This document shows positions 1 to 7,483 of a stretch of DNA of 12,163 nt, piece by piece. The notes beneath the pieces are model-generated. The model was not told the DNA's origin, did not search any database, and saw nothing but the letters and a program-made list of their open reading frames with translations. The position numbers and the translations under genes are program-made. Where the stretch lies: assembly GCA_964424335.1 (NCBI GenBank), contig CAYRIY010000104.1, positions 1 to 12,163 on the forward strand, written 5' to 3'. Every line of letters begins with the position of its first letter. The first letter of the stretch is position 1. The stretch is from CAYRIY01 sp964424335. GTDB taxonomy: Bacteria; Bacillota; Limnochordia; DTU080; RSA5.

Positions 1-2
1 AC

Positions 3-902
3 CGTCCGGCGCGCGGCGCGGTCCTCTTCGCGGCCGTGATCAGCGCGGCGCTCGCTACGAACCTGTACCCGTTTCGCCCCGGGAGCGACACCTCGCTCCT
101 CCTTGCGCTCCACCTTCCCCTCCTCATGTGGCTAGGCGTGGGCCTTGCCTACTGCGGCGACGAATGGCAAACGGTGCGGGCGCCCGTCGATTTCATCCGC
201 TTCACGGGGGAATTCTTCCTGTACTCCGTCCTCATTCTTTGCGGCGGCGGCGTCCTAACCGCACTGATTGCCACGTTTTTCGAGGCGATCGACATCCCTT
301 CAGAGTCGTGGGTGATCGAATACGTCGCCTTCAGCGGGCTCCTGGCGACGCCTGTCGTAGCGGCCTACCTCGTTGAGAAAAAGCGCAGCCTGATCGAAAA
401 CCTCGCCCCGGTGCTCGCCCGGATCTTCATACCCCTGTTCGTCCTGATGATGATCGGTTATATCGCAGCCGTATTGATCCAGCAAAAGAGCATCGTCCAA
501 GACCGCGACATGCTCATCGTCATCGACGTACTGCTCCTGCTCGTGGTCGGAATGGTCCTCTACGACCTATCTGCAAGGGACGAGTCCGAAGCGTTCTCCT
601 TCGCACACGGTTTGAATATCAGCCTGATCGCAGCGGCCATCTTGATCGACGCCATCGCGCTCTACGGCATACTTGGCCGCCTGAGCGAGTACGGATTTAC
701 GCCAAATCGCGTGGCGGCGCTCGGGGAGAACGTTCTGCTCTTAGGCAATCTCCTGGTCCTAGGAGCGGCATATGTCCGCATGGCTAGAGCCGGGTCGGGC
801 CTTTCCCACTTGTGGCTGTGGCAGGTCCGTTACCTCGCCGTCTACGCCGCGTGGTTCACCTTTGTCGTCTTTGCGCTGCCGCCGCTCTTTGGCTTTCGAT
901 GA
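3..902 (+). CDS. DUF4153-like polytopic membrane protein, C-terminal part (5' truncated)
   Basis: The reading frame is open to the first bases of the window, so the true start lies outside; a GTG at 36 is in frame but lies inside coding sequence. The visible 299 residues are dominated by about eight or nine hydrophobic segments separated by short polar loops, which indicates an integral inner-membrane protein. The spacing and local motifs match my recollection of the DUF4153 family, whose function is not established: the charged turn with VEKKRSLIENLAPVLARIF, and near the end EYGFTPNRVAALGEN followed by a terminal aromatic PPLFGF. No catalytic motif is seen. Its stop is 10 bp from the stop of the convergent ABC exporter, with no terminator-like hairpin between them. 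Family assignment is from pattern memory; membrane location is secure. Confidence 0.72.
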   Translation, partial: RPARGAVLFAAVISAALATNLYPFRPGSDTSLLLALHLPLLMWLGVGLAYCGDEWQTVRAPVDFIRFTGEFFLYSVLILCGGGVLTALIATFFEAIDIPSESWVIEYVAFSGLLATPVVAAYLVEKKRSLIENLAPVLARIFIPLFVLMMIGYIAAVLIQQKSIVQDRDMLIVIDVLLLLVVGMVLYDLSARDESEAFSFAHGLNISLIAAAILIDAIALYGILGRLSEYGFTPNRVAALGENVLLLGNLLVLGAAYVRMARAGSGLSHLWLWQVRYLAVYAAWFTFVVFALPPLFGFR

Positions 903-912
903 GCGCCGGTGA

Positions 913-2688
913 TCAAACGGCGGGAGACGTCAAGCCATGCAGCCTCGCATACTCCCCGCCTCTTGCCAGCAGTTCGGCGTGGGTCCCTTGCTCCTGGATC
1001 CTGCCGTTCGCCAAGACGACGATCTTATCCGCGTGCTGGATGGTGGAGAGTCGGTGGGCGATGATGAGCGTCGTGCGGCCTTTCGAAAGGCGGCGCAGCG
1101 CTTCTTGAATCTCTAGTTCCGTGGCGGTGTCCAGGGCGGACGTCGCCTCGTCGAGAATGAGGATGGGCGGGTTCTTTAGAAACGCCCTTGCAATGGCGAC
1201 GCGCTGCTTTTGTCCCCCGGAAAGCTTGATTCCCCGCTCGCCGACGTAGGTGTCGTACCCGTCGGGAAGCGACTCGGCAAACTCATGGATCCGGGCGCTC
1301 CTCGCCGCCGCCAAAAACTCCTCTTCCGTCGCGTTCGCCTTTCCATAGAGAATGTTCTCCCGGATCGTGCCGGCGAACAAAAACACGTCTTGCTGCACCA
1401 GACCAATACTTTGGCGGAGCGACGCCAACTGTACGTCTTTGATGTTTTGACCGTCGATCAGGATCTCGCCGCTCGACACGTCGTAAAACCGAGGAATCAA
1501 GTGGCACAGCGTAGTCTTGCCTCCGCCCGAGGGCCCCACAAAGGCTACTGTCTGCCCTGCCTCGATGTCGAGGTTGATCTCGTCGAGCACCTCGGCTTTG
1601 TCCCCGTACTGGAAGGAGACGTTTTTGAAGGTGATGTTCCCCTTCACATCCTCGAGCCGGGCCGCGGATGGGTGATCCACGATTTCGGGCTCGATCGCCA
1701 TGATTTCGAGGAAGCGCTCAAACCCCGTCATCCCAAGCTGGTACAAGCGGGTAAAGTTGGTCAGCCTGCGAATCGGCTGCAAGATGAAGCTGAAAAACAT
1801 GAGGTAAGCAGTTAGGTCGGCAAGGTCGATCCGGCCCAGGTACGCGTAGATCGAACCCGCGGCGAGGACCGTCACGTGCAACACGTTGGTGAGAAAGCTC
1901 ATGCCGGCGGTGTATTCGGCCTCGGTGCGGTACCCTTTGAGCCGCGCCCGTCGAAAGGCTTCGTTTACTCGATCAAAGCGGCTGAGCTCGTGCTTTTCGT
2001 TGGTGAAGCTCTTGGCGACGCGAATGCCTGAAAGGCTGATCTCCACCTCGGCGCTCACTTCCGCCGTTTTGGTCCGCTCGTAATGAAGGGCTTTGCTCAC
2101 CCTCGGCCAGCGGCCGATGGCAAACCAGCACAAAACGGGCACGAAGGCAAAGGCAATCAACGTGAGGCCTAAGTCGATGCGTGCGAGGTACCAAAAGGAA
2201 CCGCCGAGCATCAGCGTGGCGATGAGCAAGTCCTCGGGACCGTGGTGCGCAAGCTCCGACACGTCGCGCAAGTCGTTGATGACGCGGGATAACAACCCTC
2301 CGACCTTGGTGTTGTCGAAAAACTTGAAGTCCAGCGTCTGCAGGTGCCGAAACAGATCCCTGCGCATGGCAAATTCCATGTTGGCCCCAACCGCGTGGCC
2401 CCAGTAGTCGGTCGTGAACTGACACGCCACGTGTACGATGTACAGTCCGAGCATCACGCCGACGAAGAGCACGATCGAGCGCAGATCGAGGTTTGGGATG
2501 AAGTCCTTCATGAACAGCCGAGTCACCATCGGAAACACCAGGTCGGCGCCTGCCATCAGCCCGGCGCATACCAGGTCGAGGGTGAAAAGCTTCCATTCTG
2601 GACGGTAGTATGCGACAAATCGCTTCAGTTGGTTCAAAGGGCCAAACGACTCCTCAAAGTCCCTCGACAAACCCCTGCCGCCAGCCAC
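913..2688 (-). CDS. ABC transporter, fused permease/ATP-binding (homodimeric exporter type)
   Basis: A 591-residue half-transporter with the typical exporter order: a six-helix membrane domain (about residues 15-320) then a nucleotide-binding domain. In the latter, Walker A GPSGGGKT is at 385-392, the Q-loop QQDVF near 432, the signature LSGGQ at 489-493, Walker B ILILDE at 509-514 and the H-loop histidine at 545 in IIAHRLST. All ATPase residues are present, so it should be active, normally as a homodimer of about 580-600-residue chains exporting lipids, peptides or drugs; the substrate cannot be read. I chose the GTG at 2688 because AGGGG lies 8 nt before it and the length fits the family. 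The frame stays open to an ATG at 2748, but that adds 20 unlike residues overlapping the upstream gene. It follows the reductase-like gene by 13 bp, so the two are probably co-transcribed. Confidence 0.93.
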   Translation of the reverse strand: MAGGRGLSRDFEESFGPLNQLKRFVAYYRPEWKLFTLDLVCAGLMAGADLVFPMVTRLFMKDFIPNLDLRSIVLFVGVMLGLYIVHVACQFTTDYWGHAVGANMEFAMRRDLFRHLQTLDFKFFDNTKVGGLLSRVINDLRDVSELAHHGPEDLLIATLMLGGSFWYLARIDLGLTLIAFAFVPVLCWFAIGRWPRVSKALHYERTKTAEVSAEVEISLSGIRVAKSFTNEKHELSRFDRVNEAFRRARLKGYRTEAEYTAGMSFLTNVLHVTVLAAGSIYAYLGRIDLADLTAYLMFFSFILQPIRRLTNFTRLYQLGMTGFERFLEIMAIEPEIVDHPSAARLEDVKGNITFKNVSFQYGDKAEVLDEINLDIEAGQTVAFVGPSGGGKTTLCHLIPRFYDVSSGEILIDGQNIKDVQLASLRQSIGLVQQDVFLFAGTIRENILYGKANATEEEFLAAARSARIHEFAESLPDGYDTYVGERGIKLSGGQKQRVAIARAFLKNPPILILDEATSALDTATELEIQEALRRLSKGRTTLIIAHRLSTIQHADKIVVLANGRIQEQGTHAELLARGGEYARLHGLTSPAV

Positions 2689-2696
2689 AAGAATTT

Positions 2697-2701
2697 CCCC
2701 T
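2697..2701 (-). promoter_or_regulatory. Ribosome-binding site deciding the ABC exporter start
   Basis: On the minus strand AGGGG follows directly after the TGA stop of the upstream reductase-like gene and stands 8 nt before GTG at 2688. No comparable site precedes the more distal ATG at 2748. The arrangement suggests translational coupling between the two genes. Confidence 0.5.
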
Positions 2702-3262
2702 TCACACCCTCTTTGGAACGTCGTACCTGAGCTCCACAAAGGAACCATATGTATTAACCGACGTGAGTCGAAGCGGCGGACTTGCGACGTCTCGCGGAAA
2801 CACGGGAAATCCGGCCCCTAACGTGACGGGGGCAATCTGAATGATCAACTCGTCAAGCAGCCCGTGATCGTAAAACTGACCCGCGAGATCCCCGCCGCCG
2901 ACGATCCATATGTTCTTGCCGGCTGCTTCGGCGGCCATTTGGTCATACACCGCCTTTACGTCGCCTTGGACGAAGCGTATGTCCGCGCCGGGGATGCCTG
3001 GAAGCGACCGAGACGTAAAAACCCAGGTCGGCTGTTCGTAGGGCCACTCGGCAGCACGATCCTCATCCGCATCGCCCTCGACTTGGTGACGCAATACCCA
3101 CTCGTATGTGTTCGAGCCCATCGCGACCGCGCCCACGTCGCGGATGAAAGCCGGGTAACTCGTCTCCTCGACCGATTCGAATTGCATCAACCAATCGAGC
3201 GAGTGCTCCGGCGCCGCAATGAACCCGTCCAAGCTCGACGCTGCGTAATATTGTGTCTTCAT
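2702..3262 (-). CDS. Dihydrofolate reductase family protein (RibD C-terminal domain)
   Basis: A 186-residue protein of the RibD-C/DHFR-like fold, a group of NADPH-dependent reductases that includes many uncharacterised single-domain proteins. It begins MKTQYYAASSLDGFIA, the usual first strand and loop, and has GSNTYE near residue 49. A glycine-rich IWIVGGGDLA stretch in the C-terminal half is the expected NADPH-binding loop, followed by DELIIQIAPVTLGAG, a strongly family-like strand. The start at 3262 has GGGAGG six to seven bases upstream. The frame remains open 38 codons further back, but those residues are unlike the family. It is not necessarily a true dihydrofolate reductase: this family is often annotated as deaminase/reductase with no known substrate. 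It probably forms a two-gene unit with the ABC exporter. Confidence 0.9.
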   Translation of the reverse strand: MKTQYYAASSLDGFIAAPEHSLDWLMQFESVEETSYPAFIRDVGAVAMGSNTYEWVLRHQVEGDADEDRAAEWPYEQPTWVFTSRSLPGIPGADIRFVQGDVKAVYDQMAAEAAGKNIWIVGGGDLAGQFYDHGLLDELIIQIAPVTLGAGFPVFPRDVASPPLRLTSVNTYGSFVELRYDVPKRV

Positions 3263-3318
3263 GGCCAACCTCCCAACTTGGATCCATCTTGAGCCCGTCT
3301 TGGACAACCGCCATTGCC

Positions 3319-3347
3319 AGCCTAACATTGGGTGGAAAATATGTCCA
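3319..3347 (-). promoter_or_regulatory. Possible sigma-70-type promoter for the reductase/ABC exporter pair
   Basis: Read on the minus strand, TGGACA (close to TTGACA) is followed after 17 bp by TAGGCT (three of six matches to TATAAT). It would start a leader of about 50 nt before the ATG at 3262. The -10 match is poor, so this is only a candidate. The rest of the 223-bp gap to the next gene (3263-3485) shows nothing else I can name. Confidence 0.25.
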
Positions 3348-3485
3348 GATCGAGAAAGGCCCCCCGGATGCCACATAGACAGGCTTTGATCAGGAAAACT
3401 AGCGGTGATGATTCCAGGTGCGTTCGGTCAAAATGCGGCGATGCGCCGACGGCGGAGAACGGACCTACGAGGAGCGATCATAACG

Positions 3486-3725
3486 ATGAATCGAGTCGAA
3501 GCGTCGCTGTTTCCGATGGAGACACAAGACCCTGACGCGGTGATCAACCGCTCCATCGACGTACTGAAATCGATGGGCGTGGCGTGCAAAGTCGGCCCCG
3601 TGAGCACAGAGTTCAGCGCGGATGACGACCAGGTGTGGGAGTGCCTGAGAGCCGCCTATGAAGCAGCGCGTCAGCAGGGCGGAGAGGTTGCGATGACGGT
3701 CACCATCACCAACGCCAAGGAGTGA
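3486..3725 (+). CDS. YKOF/thiamine-binding-type small protein
   Basis: A 79-residue protein resembling the thiamine-binding/YkoF-related (MTH1187/YqgV-like, DUF77) family. These are small ferredoxin-like alpha/beta proteins that bind thiamine or related compounds, typically in the cytoplasm and often as oligomers. The family pattern is visible: VEASLFPM as first strand, a helix with INRSIDVLKSMGV, then KVGPVSTEFSAD, a helix with LRAAYEAARQQGG and a final AMTVTITNAK strand. I chose ATG at 3486 because the conserved domain begins right after it; GAGGAG lies upstream, about 11 nt away, which is long. In-frame GTG/ATG codons at 3405-3408 would add a basic, non-conserved leader. It stands alone on this strand, with no thiamine transporter or biosynthesis gene next to it, so the ligand is inferred from family only. 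Its stop is 3 bp from that of the convergent nitroreductase. Confidence 0.78.
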   Translation: MNRVEASLFPMETQDPDAVINRSIDVLKSMGVACKVGPVSTEFSADDDQVWECLRAAYEAARQQGGEVAMTVTITNAKE

Positions 3726-3728
3726 GTA

Positions 3729-4568
3729 CTAAAACTCCCAGCCCAGCGCTTCGAGCTGTTTTCGCATGTTCACTCGATTGGGATTGGGCCGAGCCATGCG
3801 GCGGGCGGAATGTTCGCTCCAACCGTATACTTCCGGCTCTTTAGCCTGGCTCAAGGAGATGTGACGGCCCGAATAGATCCCGCTCTCCGCCGTAATGGCG
3901 TCGTATCGGCGAAGGCCCTCCTCGAGATTCTCGTCGCTGTACTCCTCGTAGTGCAAGACGACGTCCTGCGGAAGCCGGTGCCGGACCCGCGACGGGCGAG
4001 CGGGATACCCGATCGACATGCCAAAAAGCGCAAACGTCCGCGGCGGCAGACGGAGCAGCTCCGCTACGTTTGCCACCTGATTGCGAATCCCGCCGAGGTA
4101 GCAGATCCCAAGACCCAAACTCTCGGCAGCGATCGCCGCGTTTTGACCCGCCAACGCAGCGTCGACCACGGCTTGAATGAACATTTCCATATCGCGGTCG
4201 ACAAAGTCGTAGCCCTGCCGCCGACTTACCATCTCGAGGCGGTGGAGGTCGGGACAGAAGACCATGATCAAAGGAGCCTGAGCCGCAAAGGGGTTGTCGC
4301 TCCACTCGGCGATGAGCCGCTTTTTCTCAGGGTCCTGAACGGCGATGATGCTGTACGTCTGCAAATTGGACGAGGTCGAGGCGCTTTGCGCAGCGGTTGC
4401 GAGCACGTCGATCAACCCATCCGGCAGCGGCTCGGGACGGTACGACCGTATGGAACGGTGCCTTGCAAGGACGCGAATCACGTCGTTGATCAGTTCGTCA
4501 GGCGCCTCGACGCCTTGGAGATCAAATCGGTCGGGACCGACATGTTGTGTTTCACGCTTGACGGGCAT
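3729..4568 (-). CDS. NADPH-dependent flavin oxidoreductase, nitroreductase family (NfsA/FRP-like)
   Basis: A 279-residue nitroreductase-fold protein, FMN-dependent and expected to act as a cytoplasmic dimer reducing nitro compounds, quinones or flavins with NAD(P)H. The FMN-phosphate-binding stretch RHRSIRSYRPEPLP lies at about residues 36-49. It is followed by AAQSASTSSNLQTYSIIAV, which is the flavin-contacting helix-strand of the NfsA/FRP group, and by LGLGICYLGGIRN in the middle. The C-terminal tail with NPNRVNMRKQLEALGWEF matches the terminal helix of that group. At 279 residues it is longer than the usual 240-250, mainly through an N-terminal extension of roughly 25 residues. The ATG at 4568 has GAGGAG about 12 nt upstream. 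It is last in a five-gene minus-strand run, 29 bp after the methyltransferase, so co-transcription is likely. The physiological substrate is unknown. Confidence 0.92.
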   Translation of the reverse strand: MPVKRETQHVGPDRFDLQGVEAPDELINDVIRVLARHRSIRSYRPEPLPDGLIDVLATAAQSASTSSNLQTYSIIAVQDPEKKRLIAEWSDNPFAAQAPLIMVFCPDLHRLEMVSRRQGYDFVDRDMEMFIQAVVDAALAGQNAAIAAESLGLGICYLGGIRNQVANVAELLRLPPRTFALFGMSIGYPARPSRVRHRLPQDVVLHYEEYSDENLEEGLRRYDAITAESGIYSGRHISLSQAKEPEVYGWSEHSARRMARPNPNRVNMRKQLEALGWEF

Positions 4569-4597
4569 TGTCGTTCTCTACTCCTCTGAAAAACCAA

Positions 4598-5293
4598 TTA
4601 GCTGGTGGTTTGGCCGGGCCGACAAGGTTGGGCGGCCAAGTGGGCGACTCCATCAAACGGTTTGAAGTCCGTAAACGCCGGCTCGAACGGAATACGTGGA
4701 AGCCGCCACGCCCCAAGTCGCTCGGTTAGCTCCAGGCGCCGCCAACCAAGGTTGAGCTCGTAGTACCGGGCTGCTGTCGCGACCGACGGCCAGCCCACAT
4801 CGTCGAGAATGACCAAACCGGCTGGGCGGACTAGCTTCCTCAAGAAATACAGGTCCACAAAGACCTCATGAAATCGATGGCTCCCGTCCACAAAGGCCGC
4901 ATCGGCGGTAAAGCCGTCTGCAAGCAGCTTCGGGAGGGCGCTGGAGGATGCTTCGAGCATGAGCCTCGCATGCGTATCCAGACCCGCTGCACACAAAGCC
5001 TCCCAGCCGACATTTAAGTATTCACTTTCTTGAAAGGGATCAATTACGACGTGGTAGGCACTTTCTGCGTTCGTCGAGAGGATCGCCTCAGCGATGGCCA
5101 GCGCCGAACTCCCGTAAGCAAGGCCGACTTCGATGACGACGGAGGCTTTCTCGACCATCAGAGCGTCCCGCAGGGCGTTGCACTCCTGCCACGGCAGCGA
5201 GACGCGCTCAAAGTCACCTTCGACCGCCCGCGTACGGGCCGGGCCCTCGTTTTGCAGCCGCGCTCGGGCTGCTTGGACCCGCCGAAGCAACAT
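4598..5293 (-). CDS. Class I SAM-dependent methyltransferase (Methyltransf_24-like)
   Basis: A 231-residue Rossmann-fold methyltransferase. Motif I is VVIEVGLAYGSSALAIAE at about 52-69, where the acidic residue and glycines would hold S-adenosylmethionine. VVIDPF at about 82-87 marks the end of strand 2. FVDGSHRFHEVFVDLYFL (about 134-151) and GLVILDDVGWPS (about 159-170) are the strand 4 and 5 motifs typical of Methyltransf_24/O-methyltransferase-type proteins. The acceptor is not predictable. Start choice is uncertain. ATG at 5293 has GGAGG 5 nt upstream; GTG at 5305 also has GGAGG 8 nt upstream; TTG at 5350 has no convincing site. All are in the same frame. It lies between the cyclase-like gene and the nitroreductase, so the three may modify a common substrate, but that is inference. 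Confidence 0.85.
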   Translation of the reverse strand: MLLRRVQAARARLQNEGPARTRAVEGDFERVSLPWQECNALRDALMVEKASVVIEVGLAYGSSALAIAEAILSTNAESAYHVVIDPFQESEYLNVGWEALCAAGLDTHARLMLEASSSALPKLLADGFTADAAFVDGSHRFHEVFVDLYFLRKLVRPAGLVILDDVGWPSVATAARYYELNLGWRRLELTERLGAWRLPRIPFEPAFTDFKPFDGVAHLAAQPCRPGQTTS

Positions 5294-5368
5294 GTCCTCC
5301 TCCACAGTCAGAGCCTCCGATTGGTCATTCGATACATTGCGACGGCTCAAATCCCTGCCGGCGTCCCG

Positions 5369-6349
5369 TCAGGCAGCCGCCCGGCGCCAGTTTAGGACGC
5401 GCAAGGCGCGCAATGTGATCCACCTGTTGGGACGGCCCTCTCCGCCGTCCATTTCGATCGGCATCACGCCGGGGTATTGTACCTCGAGCGACCACCGGCC
5501 ATCAACGCCTCGCTTTGAAGCCACGATTTCAATCGCCTCGTGCATCCGCTCATCGGGCGCCACGCGAGCGCTTCGGAAGTAATCGAGCGCCCGAAGCACA
5601 TCGTAGTGCCACCATGTCGGAAAGGCAAATCGCGTCCACGTGGCGCCGCTCTTTCGGTCTCGCTCGATCACTTCTCCGGTGGAAAGGCGGCGAAAGAGGC
5701 GACGTTCGAGCAGGTATTCTTCGCCGCGCAGGCGAGCCCCGGTCATGCTTGCGTCACCGCCATAGGCTCGCTCGTATTCGAGCAAGGCCTCGAGCACGCA
5801 GATCGTGGTGTTAAACGACGAACGCGACGAGCCCTCGTCGCAGTTCCAGCCGCCGTCAGGCAGTTGCTCGGCGAGCAGCCGGTCAATGATGCGCCGGACA
5901 TCCTGGCCAAAGTACGCGCCAACCGCCGCGACCTGCCCATTGATGCACGGCTCGACCTCGCCATCGAAAAAGGCATGCTCGTCGCACTCCGGCGGACCGC
6001 ACCCTTTCCACGTCACGTGGTCACGAACGAGGTCGAGAGCATGGCGCGCCCCAGGGCTCTTAGGATCGAGCCCCATCTCTCGAAGCAGCATCAAAACATG
6101 CATGGTGGAGTTCCACCCGCGATTCCATGCTGCGCCGCCCCACCGCCCGTCGGGCGCTTGGAGGGCGAGGAGCCGGGCCCCATCGCCCTCCACCGCGACT
6201 TTGGCGCGCTCAGCCGCGACCTCTGCCGCCGGCGCGTCCGCAAGGTCACGCATCACCTGCCAGCGGATCGAAGGGTCCGAGTCGAGTAACCAGCTTATGG
6301 TCGGATCCTCCGAACTTGAGGTCCACTGTGCACGCAAGTCTCGTTCCAT
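5369..6349 (-). CDS. Squalene-cyclase-like/prenyltransferase alpha-alpha toroid protein
   Basis: A 326-residue protein of the terpenoid cyclase/protein prenyltransferase fold, half the length of a true squalene-hopene cyclase. It carries QW-like repeats: QAPDGRW at about 64-70, QLPDGGW at 162-168 and RGVDGRW at 280-286. It starts with PTISWLLDSDPSIRWQVMRDL, which I recall as typical of a widespread group loosely annotated 'squalene cyclase'. I see no DXDD acid motif, so hopanoid cyclisation is unlikely. Instead there are four cysteines (about 117, 122, 135 and 170) plus His/Asp/Glu residues in the central part, which could bind a metal. The ATG at 6349 has AGGAGG six nt upstream, an excellent start. 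No signal peptide is seen, so it is probably cytoplasmic. The family is secure; the activity is unknown. Confidence 0.87.
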   Translation of the reverse strand: MERDLRAQWTSSSEDPTISWLLDSDPSIRWQVMRDLADAPAAEVAAERAKVAVEGDGARLLALQAPDGRWGGAAWNRGWNSTMHVLMLLREMGLDPKSPGARHALDLVRDHVTWKGCGPPECDEHAFFDGEVEPCINGQVAAVGAYFGQDVRRIIDRLLAEQLPDGGWNCDEGSSRSSFNTTICVLEALLEYERAYGGDASMTGARLRGEEYLLERRLFRRLSTGEVIERDRKSGATWTRFAFPTWWHYDVLRALDYFRSARVAPDERMHEAIEIVASKRGVDGRWSLEVQYPGVMPIEMDGGEGRPNRWITLRALRVLNWRRAAA

Positions 6350-6383
6350 CTCCCGCCTCCTCGCTTGCCTGGTTACTCACGAA

Positions 6384-6406
6384 TGTCCGTCAGGCACTTT
6401 CGGACA
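6384..6406. repeat. Short intergenic inverted repeat
   Basis: TGTCCG (6384-6389) and CGGACA (6401-6406) form a 6-bp stem around an 11-nt loop in the 74-bp gap between the lipoprotein stop and the cyclase-like start. No T-tract follows on either strand, so I do not call it a terminator. It may be chance. Confidence 0.25.
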
Positions 6407-6423
6407 CTGCATCGCAGGCGGGC

Positions 6424-6960
6424 TTACTCAGCCACGGTCAACGCCCGCAACTCGACGCCTCGCATGAGGTCGTTCTTGGTCAAGGACCAAATCGCCACAT
6501 TCCCGCTCGTGTTCATGGTGTTGGCAAAATCGACCGCCTTGGGCAGTTTCACGGTGACTTGCATGATCACCGACGAGGACTCGGACGGATCTGCCAGATT
6601 GTCAACCTTTCGCAGCGGGTATCGGAACTCGTAACTTCCGTCGTCTCGCTTGGTGAGCGTGAAATCTCCTCGCACCTTGGTCTGGCCCTCCCAGAGGTAG
6701 ACCAACCGATCCGAATAGTCCCGCGTCACTTCAAATCTGCGATGCTTTGCCTGTGTGTTGAGCGCCGGCACCGAAAGTTGGAGGCTGTCCAAAAAGAGAT
6801 CCATTTCCGCGCCCGCAAATGTCTTGTCGACCTCAAGGCGCGTCGTCACATACGCCGCGGACCCACCGTCGCTCAAATCAATCTCCTGGTCGATTTGAAA
6901 GCATCCTGACAAAATTGCAACCATCAGCGCGAGCAGCACTGCGATGCGTGTCCTCCGCAT
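6424..6960 (-). CDS. Small lipoprotein (LppM/DUF3153-like)
   Basis: A 178-residue precursor with a clear lipoprotein signal: MRRTR, a hydrophobic stretch to residue 16, then the lipobox LSGC with the modified cysteine at position 20. The mature part begins FQIDQEIDLSDGGSAAY and is rich in beta-type alternation, with charged segments and no further membrane helix until a short C-terminal section. This opening resembles the LppM/DUF3153 type of envelope lipoprotein; that match is from memory and weak. The ATG at 6960 has AGGGGGG six nt upstream. It should be anchored at the outer face of the inner membrane or sorted to an outer membrane. It lies between the DUF1905 and cyclase-like genes with gaps of about 70 bp on each side, so common transcription is possible but not shown. 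Confidence 0.8.
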   Translation of the reverse strand: MRRTRIAVLLALMVAILSGCFQIDQEIDLSDGGSAAYVTTRLEVDKTFAGAEMDLFLDSLQLSVPALNTQAKHRRFEVTRDYSDRLVYLWEGQTKVRGDFTLTKRDDGSYEFRYPLRKVDNLADPSESSSVIMQVTVKLPKAVDFANTMNTSGNVAIWSLTKNDLMRGVELRALTVAE

Positions 6961-7032
6961 CTCTAACCCCCCTTTTGATTTGCAAAACGCTCTCTTGCCC
7001 GCTCGTTGGCGATGCCGATGTATCCGGTTCCT

Positions 7033-7317
7033 TTAACCAACTTCGAGTCGCACGGTCACTTGGTCGCCTTCGTCGAGATCCTCGGCGTCTCGAACGCTCG
7101 CCTTGATCGGCACGATGTATCGGCCGTCTTTGGGGTAAAGCGACGTCTTCCACTCGGTATTGCCAATACGAACGGAAGCCGGAATCATGCCCCATCCGTA
7201 GGAGACCGCCCCCGAAAGCGCGCTCAGATCGTGACACTGCTCGGCCGGAACGGTGACAAAGTACCAAGGAGCTGGGCCTTTCCAAAACCATATTTCGCCG
7301 TCAAATTCGATCTCCAT
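7033..7317 (-). CDS. DUF1905 domain protein
   Basis: A 94-residue protein matching the DUF1905 family almost end to end. It shows FDGEIWFWKGPAPWYFVTVP at the start, YGWGMIPASVRIGNTEWKTS in the middle, LYPKDGRYIVPIKASVRDAE, and a closing strand EGDQVTVRLEV. The family is a small beta-barrel-like domain of unknown function, often found alone or beside a YdeI/OmpD-associated helical domain, which is absent here. The ATG at 7317 has AGGGG 8 nt upstream. A GTG at 7326 in the same frame overlaps that site and is less likely. It is the first gene of the five-gene minus-strand run and divergent from the phosphoesterase, so the 166 bp between them must hold promoters for both; I could not identify clear -35/-10 pairs there. 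Confidence 0.88.
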   Translation of the reverse strand: MEIEFDGEIWFWKGPAPWYFVTVPAEQCHDLSALSGAVSYGWGMIPASVRIGNTEWKTSLYPKDGRYIVPIKASVRDAEDLDEGDQVTVRLEVG

Positions 7318-7483
7318 GCAGCGCACCCCTAGTCACCGAGTCGCATCAATTCTCCAAACTGTAGCTAAATATCATTCAGCGCTAGGGCATCGCCTTCCTT
7401 GCGGGCGAGAAACCTGGCGTGAGGGAGATCGCAAAATGCGCGTCGAATTTAAAAGGTTATGAACAGAAAGGAAGGTTCGCCGC

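Noticed and set aside
3714..3740. GGAGT...ACTCC hairpin at the convergent stops of the YKOF-type and nitroreductase genes
   Set aside because: The stem is only 5 bp with a 10-nt AT-rich loop and lies inside the coding ends; too weak to call a terminator.
3810..4589. Plus-strand open frame of about 259 codons opposite the nitroreductase
   Set aside because: It mirrors the reverse strand of a clear nitroreductase, has no recognisable domain and lacks a good ribosome-binding site.
5540..6289. Plus-strand open frame of about 249 codons opposite the cyclase-like gene
   Set aside because: It is a shadow of a gene with a strong AGGAGG start and clear QW-like repeats; the antisense product shows no motif.
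7318..7483. Promoters in the divergent gap between the DUF1905 and phosphoesterase genes
   Set aside because: Promoters must exist here, but no -35/-10 pair with correct spacing stood out on either strand, so none is annotated.
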